This document shows positions 17,912 through 26,691 of a stretch of 31,449 nt of DNA, one piece after another. The notes below the pieces were generated by a model. That model saw only the letters and a program-made list of their open reading frames with translations, made no database searches and was not told the DNA's origin. A program made the position numbers and the translations under genes. Within the stretch, counting starts at the first letter, position 1, and the number at the start of each line of letters is the position of its first letter. Source of the stretch: Candidatus Delongbacteria bacterium (GTDB lineage: Bacteria > UBA4055). The stretch spans positions 1-31,449 of the forward strand of contig JAFGVM010000012.1 of NCBI GenBank assembly GCA_016937995.1, in the 5' to 3' direction.

Positions 17912-18673
17912 ATGAGAGCTATAATAATTGCAGCAGGAAAAGGCACAAGACTATACCCATTGACCAAGAACACACCGAAAAGCCTCCTTGAAATAGGTAA
18001 TGGTATAACTATGCTTGAATCCCAGCTTCATAGTTTAAAAGAAAATAATATAAAGGATGTTACAATTATTGTAGGATATAGAGCAGAACAGATAGAAGCT
18101 AAAATAAAAAAATATCAGGATGATTTTAATATCAATACCGTATTTAATCCATTCTATGACTGTTCTAATAACCTTATTTCAGTATGGATGGCAAGACACT
18201 GGATGAAAGATGAATTTATCACTATAAACGGAGACGATATTTTTAAGCCTTCAGTTATAGAAAACCTTCTTAAAAGCGAAAGTAATATTACTATGGTGAT
18301 CGATGAGAAGGAAAAGTATGATGAGGATGATATGAAGGTGGTTCACAGTGATGGACTTGTTCAGCAGGTAAGTAAAAAGATATCAATGGAAGAAGTAAAC
18401 GGAGAATCAGTAGGTATTATAAAATTCTCCGGCAGAGGTCCACAGATCTATGTTGATACTCTTGAAGAAATGGTCAGAGATGAATCGAACCGTGATGTAT
18501 TTTACTTGAAGGCTATACAGCAGATAATTGATAAAGGATATCCGGTTAATTATTCTAAATGTATGGAAAATGACTGGAGTGAGCTTGACTTCCACCCTGA
18601 CCTTGTAATGATAAAACAATACCTCAGAAGATCTAACTTAATTGATACAATATTCCCCGGAAAGGATAAATAA
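17912..18673 (+). CDS. LicC-like cytidylyltransferase (phospho-base nucleotidyltransferase)
   Basis: A 253-residue GT-A nucleotidyltransferase. Signature AAGKGTRLYPLTKNTPKSLL at the N-terminus, then NPFYDCSNNLISVWMAR and FITINGDDIF, which fit the phosphocholine-cytidylyltransferase-type branch (LicC and phosphonoalkyl relatives) rather than standard sugar enzymes. It would make CDP-choline or a similar CDP-activated base for the LicD-like protein encoded just upstream. AAGGAG eight bases before the ATG gives a strong ribosome site. No choline uptake or choline kinase gene is visible nearby, so the base (choline, ethanolamine, aminoethylphosphonate or other) is unproven. Confidence 0.78.
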   Translation: MRAIIIAAGKGTRLYPLTKNTPKSLLEIGNGITMLESQLHSLKENNIKDVTIIVGYRAEQIEAKIKKYQDDFNINTVFNPFYDCSNNLISVWMARHWMKDEFITINGDDIFKPSVIENLLKSESNITMVIDEKEKYDEDDMKVVHSDGLVQQVSKKISMEEVNGESVGIIKFSGRGPQIYVDTLEEMVRDESNRDVFYLKAIQQIIDKGYPVNYSKCMENDWSELDFHPDLVMIKQYLRRSNLIDTIFPGKDK

Positions 18674-18693
18674 AAATAAGTATTCGATACTCA

Positions 18694-20307
18694 ATGTACC
18701 TTAATAAAACAAAAAACATTATCCTGTATGTTATAATTTCACTGGGAATTGCAGCATCATGTGATTATCTGTACTCTGTTTATAATTCATACTACACATA
18801 CTATCCTACAAAAAGCAACCTGACATATCCTATAATGTTCTTCCTAATGCTTTCCCTTGTATCAAAATTCCGGGTAAGGATAATCATTATATCAGTTTTA
18901 TCTGCGATCACGATGTTCCAGTTCTTTTATTTCCAGTTTTTTGGAAATATTCTACCTCCTATCTCATTTATTCAGTTCTTTCAGAATACAGGAGAGGTAT
19001 TTGAATCATTTGCACCTTTGATCCCACAATTTGTTTTTCCTTTCCTGATCGTAATATTTTTATTCGTCTCACTATTCTACATTAACAAATTATTTCATGA
19101 TAAATTATTCCACTTCAAGTTTTCAAGTTATTTATTGCCTGCAGGTTTAATTATTCATCTGATAATCATATTCTCGGTATTGAATAATTCAAAAGGAAGA
19201 TTAAACAATGCTCAGTCAAGGCTCATTTATCCCAGACCCAACAGACTTGCATTTGAAAATTATATCAGAACCACAAATTACTTTTTAGTTGGGATCTTAC
19301 CTAAGAAAATTAATGGATCTTATGATGAGTTAAGATCATTATCAGAGCCTGAAAAGATCATTGACAAACCAAACAGGAATATCGTTTTGGTCATAGGTGA
19401 ATCTCTTAGGAGCGACAGGCTTTCTTTACTTGGTTATGATCGGAAAACCACACCCAGATTAGATTCATTAGCTGAAAACAGAATAATTTCTTCCCGAAAT
19501 ATTTTCCCGGGAGGAACAATGACCAATACCTCTTTTGCTGTACTTATGAACAGGCTGATCTCCCCTGAATATAATGCTCAAATAATTGACCAGAAGAATA
19601 ATCTTTTCAGGCTTGCAAAAGAAAATGGGTTCTCAACCCATTTCATTTCAAGGAATTCTTTCAGTCAGCTTGAAACCATGCACAGTCTCTTATCAAGACA
19701 GAACATTGATACTTTCTGCAGTAAGTCTAACATGACAGATTTTCTGAAAGAACCTGAAGATTACGATATTGATCTTGTGGGATTACTTAAAAATATCGAT
19801 CTGAACAGCAGTAATTTTATAATTCTGCAGCAGAGAAGATCACATTCTCCCTGTTTCAAGCAGTATCCTGAGTATTTCGGTACTTTTGAAGATGAATATG
19901 ATAATACCGTTCTTTATACAGACCTGGTGCTTAGTAAAATGATAGATCATCTATCAAAGAATTCACCTTTGGAAACATTCTTCATTTTCACTTCTGATCA
20001 CGGTGAGTTACTTGGTGAGAACGGAAGGAACAGTCACGGTTGCTTTGAAGATGGAGTGATCAATGTTCCTTTTGTATTCTATACGAATTCTGAAGCTGAT
20101 TCAATTAAGACCGTAAGTAATAATATCAGATGTCATTTCGACGTTAGTTCATTTATTGGTTTTCTTCTTGGTTACAATACCAAAATTCCAGATGATCCTG
20201 AAAGAGATATTTATATCAACGGAACAGATATTGACGGTTTTGCGGGTTATTTGTATATTAAGACTAAGAATGATACTATCGTTGAGCAACATGAGCTAAA
20301 ATTATAA
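18694..20307 (+). CDS. EptA/MCR-like phosphoethanolamine transferase (sulfatase fold)
   Basis: A 537-residue inner-membrane enzyme: about five N-terminal helices (near 8-25, 45-60, 62-82, 113-132, 147-163) and a periplasmic alkaline-phosphatase-fold domain from about 225. All key positions of this group can be matched: E236 in VIGES, the nucleophile threonine T277 in GGTMTNTS, H384 in RRSHSP, D435-H436 in TSDHGELLGENG and H448 in SHG. YDNTVLYTDLVLSKMIDHL is the family's typical stretch. It would transfer phosphoethanolamine, or another phospholipid head group such as phosphoglycerol, to lipid A, core or glycan. The cysteines that flank the nucleophile in MCR/EptA are absent. No clear Shine-Dalgarno precedes the ATG. 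Confidence 0.82.
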   Translation: MYLNKTKNIILYVIISLGIAASCDYLYSVYNSYYTYYPTKSNLTYPIMFFLMLSLVSKFRVRIIIISVLSAITMFQFFYFQFFGNILPPISFIQFFQNTGEVFESFAPLIPQFVFPFLIVIFLFVSLFYINKLFHDKLFHFKFSSYLLPAGLIIHLIIIFSVLNNSKGRLNNAQSRLIYPRPNRLAFENYIRTTNYFLVGILPKKINGSYDELRSLSEPEKIIDKPNRNIVLVIGESLRSDRLSLLGYDRKTTPRLDSLAENRIISSRNIFPGGTMTNTSFAVLMNRLISPEYNAQIIDQKNNLFRLAKENGFSTHFISRNSFSQLETMHSLLSRQNIDTFCSKSNMTDFLKEPEDYDIDLVGLLKNIDLNSSNFIILQQRRSHSPCFKQYPEYFGTFEDEYDNTVLYTDLVLSKMIDHLSKNSPLETFFIFTSDHGELLGENGRNSHGCFEDGVINVPFVFYTNSEADSIKTVSNNIRCHFDVSSFIGFLLGYNTKIPDDPERDIYINGTDIDGFAGYLYIKTKNDTIVEQHELKL

Positions 20308-20316
20308 CACGGACTT

Positions 20317-21405
20317 ATGATGATAAAAGTACTTTTTGACCTGAAAAAAGAATATTATTTCAATTCACTATATCCACTATACAAAGAAATGGTGAAAGAT
20401 CCCAACTATGATATTTACTTTCGGATCGGTAAAGATCAGAAAAGATTTCTTGGTATATTTCTTATCAATGAAAAGAACCGTATCGCTGAATGGATGAAAA
20501 AAGAGGGTTATAAGCTTACAGATGAGAGAGCTGGATTTGACCTTGTTGTCTGTGGTGATGCATTTAAAGATCCTGAGAAGTACGGTGAGTGTATCAGAGT
20601 TCATCTTGACCATGGTGTAGGAATTAAAACACTTAGGATCAGGAACATCGTAAAGCAGAAGGATTATCACTATCATGTATTCCTTGAAGGTCAGTACTGG
20701 TATGACTATATAAAATCTCTGAACTGGGAAGATAAGGCTGATTTCTATATTACCGGACTTCCTAAGCTTGATCCTTTCTTCTGGGTAGGAGAATATGATA
20801 AAGATTCTCTTGTAAAAAAGATCGGTATCGATCCGGATAAGAAAACAGTTCTTTATGCACCTTCGTATAAACCAAGTTGCATAGAGCATATCAAAGGTAG
20901 AATTGCAGAATTACTACCGAAGTATAATCTAGTAATAAAACTTCACCCTTACAGCTGGGGTGGGAAATATGCTTCACATTCTCAGCATAGATACTATGAA
21001 ATACTGGCTAAAGAGAATTCATCAGTTTTCCTTATCGAAAAAGAAGACTATGACATTTATCCATATATGTACATTTCAGATACTTTGATCAGTGATACTT
21101 CTAGTGTTATCAATGAATTCCTTGCAATGGGTAAACACGGTATAATCTATGAACTTCCTTATGAAAAGCTGAATCACTCTGATGGAATGTCTGTGTTATC
21201 AATAGATCCCAAAGAATGGCTACTTGGAGCTTTCCCCCATATGAAGTCACCAGATGATCTTATTCCTGCTGTAGAGCAAGCCCTCAACCCTACTGAGGAA
21301 ATGAAAGCAAAGCTTGAAGAATACAGAAATTATTTCTTTACCGGTCTTGACGGAAGATCAGGTATCAGAGTTAAAGCAAAGATCGATGAGATAATGGGGA
21401 AATGA
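20317..21405 (+). CDS. CDP-glycerol glycerophosphotransferase-like protein (TagB/TagF family), copy 2
   Basis: A 362-residue relative of the protein encoded at 16209, sharing the layout rather than close identity: HLDHGVGIKTLRI, FYITGLPKLDPF, VLYAPSYKPSC, LVIKLHPYSW and TLISDTSSVINEFLAMGK. The conserved HG and HP histidines of the family are present. Start could be ATG 20317 or the next codon. It is the last gene of the plus-strand glycan cluster, nine bases after the EptA-like gene. Two such transferases in one locus suggest two different acceptors or sequential additions. No terminator is visible before the convergent MFS gene. Confidence 0.8.
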   Translation: MMIKVLFDLKKEYYFNSLYPLYKEMVKDPNYDIYFRIGKDQKRFLGIFLINEKNRIAEWMKKEGYKLTDERAGFDLVVCGDAFKDPEKYGECIRVHLDHGVGIKTLRIRNIVKQKDYHYHVFLEGQYWYDYIKSLNWEDKADFYITGLPKLDPFFWVGEYDKDSLVKKIGIDPDKKTVLYAPSYKPSCIEHIKGRIAELLPKYNLVIKLHPYSWGGKYASHSQHRYYEILAKENSSVFLIEKEDYDIYPYMYISDTLISDTSSVINEFLAMGKHGIIYELPYEKLNHSDGMSVLSIDPKEWLLGAFPHMKSPDDLIPAVEQALNPTEEMKAKLEEYRNYFFTGLDGRSGIRVKAKIDEIMGK

Positions 21406-21428
21406 TCAAATACAAAATATTAATTAAT

Positions 21429-22820
21429 CTATTTAAACAGTCTTTGAGAATACTGGATGATCTTTACTTTAGCAAAAGTATTTAGTCTTGATAATACGAC
21501 CATCATAGTTTTAGCATTGTGTTCATAAATCCAAATAAGCGGGATTATTGCTGTAAGACGAAGAACAGATGTCAAACCGAAAAGAACCTGCTCAGATACA
21601 AGATGAAGACCAAAAATATCCATAGCTCCGGGAAGGAAAGTTCCCGATAAAAGCATCGTTACTACCATTGCTAGACTTGAGACTGCACTAAACATACCTG
21701 AATATACCTGCTGTTTTCCTTGAGGTGCCACAGCAAGAACAAAATTTGTGATGATGACATTCGCACCAGACCACATCACACCGGATAACACTGCTTCAAT
21801 AAACAGGAACCAGTAACTGTCAGGTGTCGCGAAAAGCCAGATGAACGGGTTGATAGAACCGAGTATTATGGCTATTATCATAGCAGGCTTGTTACCGTAC
21901 CTGTCAATGAACCTTCCCCACGGACGTAGCATAAGAAGTGAACCTGCAGTAGCAAAAGTACCGTAGATCTGAAGTTCAAGCATTGACATTTTTAAATTAG
22001 TGATCATGAACGGCTGCCAGAAAGGAGCACCGATACCTATAGCAAGCATCCACCAGCATCCAAAGAAGATCAGTTTACGATAATTCCTGTCCTTGAAAGG
22101 TGAGAACAATAAAGCAACTGAACTTTCAGTCTCTATTTCCTTGGGCAACTCGGGCTGTTTATTAAGTATCTTAAGACCATACAAACCCGCAACGGCTGCA
22201 ATACCAAAGATCACTATAAATGCATAAGGAAGATCATCTTTTATGAAATACTTTCCGATAGAAAATGAATTTTTGATATTCTCTACCACACCACCTTCTG
22301 CAGAATCGAACAGATCAAGAAAAAAACCGAAAATATATCCTGTAAGTACCGCTGCAACAGTCAGATATACCGACCTGTTGGAAAAGAAACGACCTCTGAA
22401 ACGGAGCGGTATGAGATCTGATATCCATGCAATCCACATATTACCAGAAATTGCCAGGATCGTCGAACTGAAAAAGCTGATCGTAAGGAAAAGATATACT
22501 GCGGTATTACTGTCAAAAATAAATGGTATCACCGGATACAACAAAGTCATGAAACGGCCAATTACAGCATATAGAACTGTCTTTTTTTTTCGTGATTCAA
22601 GCTTTCTTGTAATGATCGCACCAAGAGGCTGGGATAACTGAGAAAAAGCACCAATTGACATCAGTACACTGAAATGAAAAGGTGTTGCATTCAGCATGAT
22701 CGCGAATTTTGTAATGAACACTGTACCAATAAATGATAAAGAACCGTAGATCTGAGCAAATACTCCTTCAATTATTGACAATCTGATACCCTGACGAAGA
22801 TCTTTTGACTTATCTTTCAT
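21429..22820 (-). CDS. MFS transporter
   Basis: A 463-residue inner-membrane protein with about twelve hydrophobic helices. Seen are the loop RKLESRKKK between helices 2 and 3, LIPLRFRGRFFSNR in the helix 4-5 region, and the second-half repeat RPWGRFIDRYGNKPAM matching the MFS D-R-x-G loop. AGAAGG lies five bases before the ATG. It is last in a minus-strand operon with RarD-like and Na+/solute symporter genes. Substrate is unknown; there is no sequence clue beyond the family. Confidence 0.85.
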   Translation of the reverse strand: MKDKSKDLRQGIRLSIIEGVFAQIYGSLSFIGTVFITKFAIMLNATPFHFSVLMSIGAFSQLSQPLGAIITRKLESRKKKTVLYAVIGRFMTLLYPVIPFIFDSNTAVYLFLTISFFSSTILAISGNMWIAWISDLIPLRFRGRFFSNRSVYLTVAAVLTGYIFGFFLDLFDSAEGGVVENIKNSFSIGKYFIKDDLPYAFIVIFGIAAVAGLYGLKILNKQPELPKEIETESSVALLFSPFKDRNYRKLIFFGCWWMLAIGIGAPFWQPFMITNLKMSMLELQIYGTFATAGSLLMLRPWGRFIDRYGNKPAMIIAIILGSINPFIWLFATPDSYWFLFIEAVLSGVMWSGANVIITNFVLAVAPQGKQQVYSGMFSAVSSLAMVVTMLLSGTFLPGAMDIFGLHLVSEQVLFGLTSVLRLTAIIPLIWIYEHNAKTMMVVLSRLNTFAKVKIIQYSQRLFK

Positions 22821-22838
22821 TGAAGCCTTCTACCTGAT

Positions 22839-23714
22839 TTATGCTCTAAGTTTACGATTTGAAAAATGACTTTCCAAGCTAAAAATTAACAAAGCTATCC
22901 AAACCAGACTGAAACCGGTAAGATCTGAACTGCTGAAATCTTCTTTGTAAATTATCACGCCTATAAGAAATTGAAACGAAGGAGCAATATATTGAAGTAT
23001 TCCTACTGTTGATAAAGGAATATTTCTTGCTGCAAAAGCGAATAATAAAAGGGGTATACTTGTCACTACTCCTGTTCCGATCAGAAGAATATTTGTTCCT
23101 ATATCAGTAATCAGGAATGATCCACTGCCATTGATACCAATGAAAACAAGATATATCAGAGTAACCGGGAAAACCAGAGCAGTTTCGAATGTCAGCCCGT
23201 AAAGCGAATCCAGAGGAGCAATTTTCTTAACAAGACCGTATAATCCAAAAGTAAAAGCCAGAGAAAGTGCTATCCATGGTATTCGCCCATACATAACTGT
23301 AAGATAAATAACACCAATTGCAGCAAGTAAAACAGGTACCCATTGCAATAGCCTTAATCGTTCTCGAAGAAACACAATGCCGAGTATTACACTGAAAATC
23401 GGATTGATAAAATAACCCAGGCTTGTTTCTACAATTCGTCCTGAGTTTACCCCCAGTACAAAAATGAACCAGTTAACTGTCAAAAGAACTGATGCCAATA
23501 AATAAATTCGAAAAACTTTGAATGATGTTACAGAAGAATAAAATTTTCGCCATTGTTTCTTAATAAGTATGATGACGATCAAAAAAATGAAAGACCAGAG
23601 TATACGGTGCCCGATTATCTGAACAGCTGGAACATCATGAAGAAGCTTCCAGTATATCGGAAATAATCCCCATAAGACATAAGCTGCTATACCGCTTAAA
23701 ATTCCTTTATTCAT
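22839..23714 (-). CDS. RarD-like EamA-family transporter
   Basis: A 291-residue protein with about ten membrane helices. The N-terminus KGILSGIAAYVLWGLFPIYWKLL, the SLGYFINPIFSVILGIVFLRERL stretch and the late TVGILQYIAPSFQFLIGVIIYKE match the RarD branch of the drug/metabolite transporter superfamily. RarD function is poorly known (linked by name to chloramphenicol sensitivity). It overlaps the end of the symporter gene by eight bases and precedes the MFS gene by 18, so it is co-transcribed and probably translationally coupled. Confidence 0.87.
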   Translation of the reverse strand: MNKGILSGIAAYVLWGLFPIYWKLLHDVPAVQIIGHRILWSFIFLIVIILIKKQWRKFYSSVTSFKVFRIYLLASVLLTVNWFIFVLGVNSGRIVETSLGYFINPIFSVILGIVFLRERLRLLQWVPVLLAAIGVIYLTVMYGRIPWIALSLAFTFGLYGLVKKIAPLDSLYGLTFETALVFPVTLIYLVFIGINGSGSFLITDIGTNILLIGTGVVTSIPLLLFAFAARNIPLSTVGILQYIAPSFQFLIGVIIYKEDFSSSDLTGFSLVWIALLIFSLESHFSNRKLRA

Positions 23715-25107
23715 TCTTATCCTTACTAAATTGTGATATTATCCGAGAAGCAGACAATGAAACTACTAAATTAATAATTACATATGCATGTACTGCAAGG
23801 TCTTTAATAAAAATAACTGAAACAATTGAACATATTGCACCCAGAATTGTACCCCAGAATACTCCTGCTGATGTTATCTTTTTTGAGAACATACCTAAAA
23901 CTATCAAAGATAGTATCGGTGCTCCAAATCCGTGTATAATTTTATTTGCTACCACAAAAATACTCCCTTCAGCAGCCATGACCGGGATAAGAATTAAAGC
24001 ACCTGACAAAGACAAAATACCTAAAATAAAAGTTCCTGTTTTCCCCTTAGTCACAGTATCGAATAATTTAATATCATCAGCCAATACTGCCGACATTGCA
24101 TTCAACCCTGAGTCTATTGAACTCATTGAAGCTGCAAGTAATGCTGCTATGAACAATCCTGTGACACCAGCAGGCATTGATTGAATAAAAAATGCCATTT
24201 GTTTCAACGGTGGAATAGATGATTGACCGGGAACTAACGTTACTGTAATCCCCCACAATAAAAGAAGAGTTAGAATAATAAGTGCAGCTCCTGCATTCAG
24301 CAATATCGCTTTTCTTGCTTCTTTTTCAGATTTGGCAGCCATATATCTTTGAACAGTTATCTGGTCAGCTCCGTATCTTGCCATAAAAGCTATGAATGTT
24401 CCGGTCAGTCCGCTCCAAAAGGTAATTCTTACTTTGGGACTGAATGAATAGAAATCATCCGGAAAAGGGTGAGTAGAGAACCATTCTCCTAAAGAATCCA
24501 TAGATAGAAAACCATTGTTTATAGCTACACCAAGTGTCAAGCATATTGTTCCGAATAAAATAAAGAACTGTAACAAGTCGGTAGTTACTACTGCTCTGAA
24601 TCCTCCAATAGAAGAATAGAATAAAGCTGTGATCCCGGTTATTATAATGATTGTATATAAGGGAATTCCTGTAAAAACGGTCAACATTTTGGCAGAAGCA
24701 TATAATGTTACTGATATCCACATTAATCTCCATATTAAGAATAATACTGTTGCCAGATGTTTGGTTTTCGCATCAAATTTTTCTTCCAGAAAATTATAGG
24801 CGGAAAAACCTTTTCTCTGTCTGAAGAAAGGAATAAACCATTTAAATATCGGAAATATTACAATGATAAATACTGGTAGAGATATAAGAACTGCAGGACC
24901 AAATTTTATTATTTCAGATGGAAAAGCTACAAAGTTCACAGCACTAAATGCAGATATCATTACTGATATTCCTAACGGGAACCAGGAGAAAGTTTTTCCT
25001 GCCAAATATAATTGATCTTTGTTTTTACTTTTTCTCGAACTAACGACCCCGATAGAGATCACGATCAGAAGATACAGTAATGCTATTAAAATTTCTATGT
25101 TATTCAT
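23707..25107 (-). CDS. Sodium:solute symporter (SSS family)
   Basis: A 466-residue membrane protein with about thirteen helices. The N-terminal YLAGKTFSWFPLGISVMISAFSA corresponds to the sodium-site region, and SSIGGFRAVVTTDLLQFFILFG is the SSS signature (G-G-x-x-A-V-x-x-T-D-x-x-Q). SMSSIDSGLNAMSAVLADDI near residue 340 is another family mark, holding Na2-site serines. It would import an organic solute with Na+. Substrates in this family range from sugars and sialic acid to proline, pantothenate and vitamins; the FGGY kinase in the same operon makes a sugar or polyol possible. Confidence 0.9.
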   Translation of the reverse strand: MNNIEILIALLYLLIVISIGVVSSRKSKNKDQLYLAGKTFSWFPLGISVMISAFSAVNFVAFPSEIIKFGPAVLISLPVFIIVIFPIFKWFIPFFRQRKGFSAYNFLEEKFDAKTKHLATVLFLIWRLMWISVTLYASAKMLTVFTGIPLYTIIIITGITALFYSSIGGFRAVVTTDLLQFFILFGTICLTLGVAINNGFLSMDSLGEWFSTHPFPDDFYSFSPKVRITFWSGLTGTFIAFMARYGADQITVQRYMAAKSEKEARKAILLNAGAALIILTLLLLWGITVTLVPGQSSIPPLKQMAFFIQSMPAGVTGLFIAALLAASMSSIDSGLNAMSAVLADDIKLFDTVTKGKTGTFILGILSLSGALILIPVMAAEGSIFVVANKIIHGFGAPILSLIVLGMFSKKITSAGVFWGTILGAICSIVSVIFIKDLAVHAYVIINLVVSLSASRIISQFSKDKNE

Positions 25108-25116
25108 TGATCGTTC

Positions 25117-26691
25117 TTATTCAGATAATTGACCTATAGACTCATGAGGAAATATTTCAGCAATACTTCTTGTAAGTTCAGATAATGTAAATGGCTTCTG
25201 AATAAATCCCTTTGCTCCCTGTGCAAGTAACTTCTGAGCTTCACCACTAATACTGTAACCTGAAGAAAGTAAGACATTCAATTCGGGATTTATTTCTTTC
25301 ATCGCATAAAAGGTCTCATTACCACTCAGTCTCGGCATTACCATATCGAGAATAACGAGATCAATATCTTTCCAATTCTTTTTGTATAACTCTACTGCTT
25401 CTATTCCATCTTTGCAAATTGATATTGAATGCCCGTACAACTCCAGCATCTCTTTGCCGATGTTCAGGACCATATCTTCATCGTCCACTAATAGTATTCT
25501 TAATTTTTTGTTTAAAACGACATCTTCAATATCATCTTTGGTTTCTATATCAGATACAGATGAAGAAATTGGCAAATATATTTTAACAGTAGTTCCTTTG
25601 CCTATCTCACTAATAACATCAATGCTGCCGTTATGATTTTTGACTGTTCCGTAAACCGCGGGTAATCCCATCCCTGTTCCCTTTCCTACATCTTTTGTTG
25701 TAAAAAAAGGTTCGAACACTCTATTTTGCGTTTCATTGGTCATACCAGTTCCAGTGTCTGTTATACTTATTTCAATATATTTACCCGGCTGAATTTTTTC
25801 TATTTTTTTGTTACAGTATCCTTCATTCAATTCAACAATATTTGTTTCAAAAACCAGTGATCCACCATTAGGCATTGCATCGCGCGCATTAAGAGCAAGA
25901 TTTAAAAGAGCATTCTGGATCTGAGTAGGATCTCCATTAATTACAGGCGGATTAGCTTTGAATACCTGCTGAAGACTTATTCTTTTGTCGATGGAGTGTT
26001 GAAGAAGAGATATAACCTCCATAATTATTCGATGGACATCTATTTCTACAGAGAGATACTTACCTTTTCTTGCAAATGCCAGTAGCTGATTCGTGAGATC
26101 TGATGAGCGCTTTGAAGCGATCAGTATATTATCAACATAATGCGCAAGCTCTCTGTTATCTTTCAAAGCATACCTTAATAGGTCAGCATAACCTATAATA
26201 CCTGTCAGCTGATTATTGAAATCATGAGCTACACCACCGGCCAACTGACCGATCGACTGTAGTTTTTCAGCCTGATGTAAACGGTTTTCAAGTATTCTTT
26301 TTTCTTCTTCTTTTTTTTTCATACTAGTAATATCATAAAAACATACCTGGATCGCTTCTTTTCCGGTAGCTTCATCAATAAATATATAACTGTTATGTAT
26401 TCCCCATTTATCAGTTCCTTTCAAAGTTCTGATCGAATATTCTAAATTAAATACCTTCTTTTTATCTTTTATTATCCTTCTTAACCTTCCAACTTCACCT
26501 TTGTAATCAAATAGAGATCCGATATTTTCACCTGTAACTGATCCGGGATCTTTAAATATTCCTTCAAGCTCAAAAAAATCAAAAGCTGCCTGATCGATCT
26601 CCAATATCGTTCCGTCGAACATATATGAAAAAAAGCCTATCTTTGCTAACTTAATAGCTTCAGACATTCGCTTATCTTTATTTTGTGACAT
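25117..26691 (-). CDS. PAS / histidine kinase / receiver hybrid sensor protein
   Basis: A 524-residue cytoplasmic hybrid kinase. A PAS-like region spans about 10-125 (ending CFYDITSMKKKEEEK), the HisKA domain has QLAGGVAHDFNN with phosphorylated H156, and the ATPase has NLALNARDAMPNG, ITDTGTGM and GKGTGMGLPAVYG. A C-terminal receiver starts near 397 with acidic VDDED and the phospho-aspartate D449 in LVILDMVMP. No membrane helix or DNA-binding output is present, so it must pass its signal to another protein. Start ATG 26691 has AAGGAG upstream and overlaps the kinase-gene stop by one base; a TTG at 26712 is less likely. Co-transcription with a symporter and an FGGY kinase suggests control of uptake or metabolism. 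Confidence 0.9.
   Translation of the reverse strand: MSQNKDKRMSEAIKLAKIGFFSYMFDGTILEIDQAAFDFFELEGIFKDPGSVTGENIGSLFDYKGEVGRLRRIIKDKKKVFNLEYSIRTLKGTDKWGIHNSYIFIDEATGKEAIQVCFYDITSMKKKEEEKRILENRLHQAEKLQSIGQLAGGVAHDFNNQLTGIIGYADLLRYALKDNRELAHYVDNILIASKRSSDLTNQLLAFARKGKYLSVEIDVHRIIMEVISLLQHSIDKRISLQQVFKANPPVINGDPTQIQNALLNLALNARDAMPNGGSLVFETNIVELNEGYCNKKIEKIQPGKYIEISITDTGTGMTNETQNRVFEPFFTTKDVGKGTGMGLPAVYGTVKNHNGSIDVISEIGKGTTVKIYLPISSSVSDIETKDDIEDVVLNKKLRILLVDDEDMVLNIGKEMLELYGHSISICKDGIEAVELYKKNWKDIDLVILDMVMPRLSGNETFYAMKEINPELNVLLSSGYSISGEAQKLLAQGAKGFIQKPFTLSELTRSIAEIFPHESIGQLSE

Noticed and set aside
17577-17912. 111-codon open frame on the minus strand
   Set aside because: It is antisense to the LicD-like gene, with low-complexity hydrophobic text and no supporting signal.
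20377-20889. 170-codon open frame on the minus strand
   Set aside because: It lies wholly inside the plus-strand CDP-glycerol-transferase-like gene, which has clear family motifs. The minus-strand translation has no recognisable motif or ribosome site.
21406-21428. Terminator between the convergent glycan cluster and MFS gene
   Set aside because: Only a short AT palindrome is present, with no GC stem or proper T run.
22243-22641. 132-codon open frame on the plus strand
   Set aside because: Antisense to the MFS transporter gene, whose helices and loop motifs are clear.
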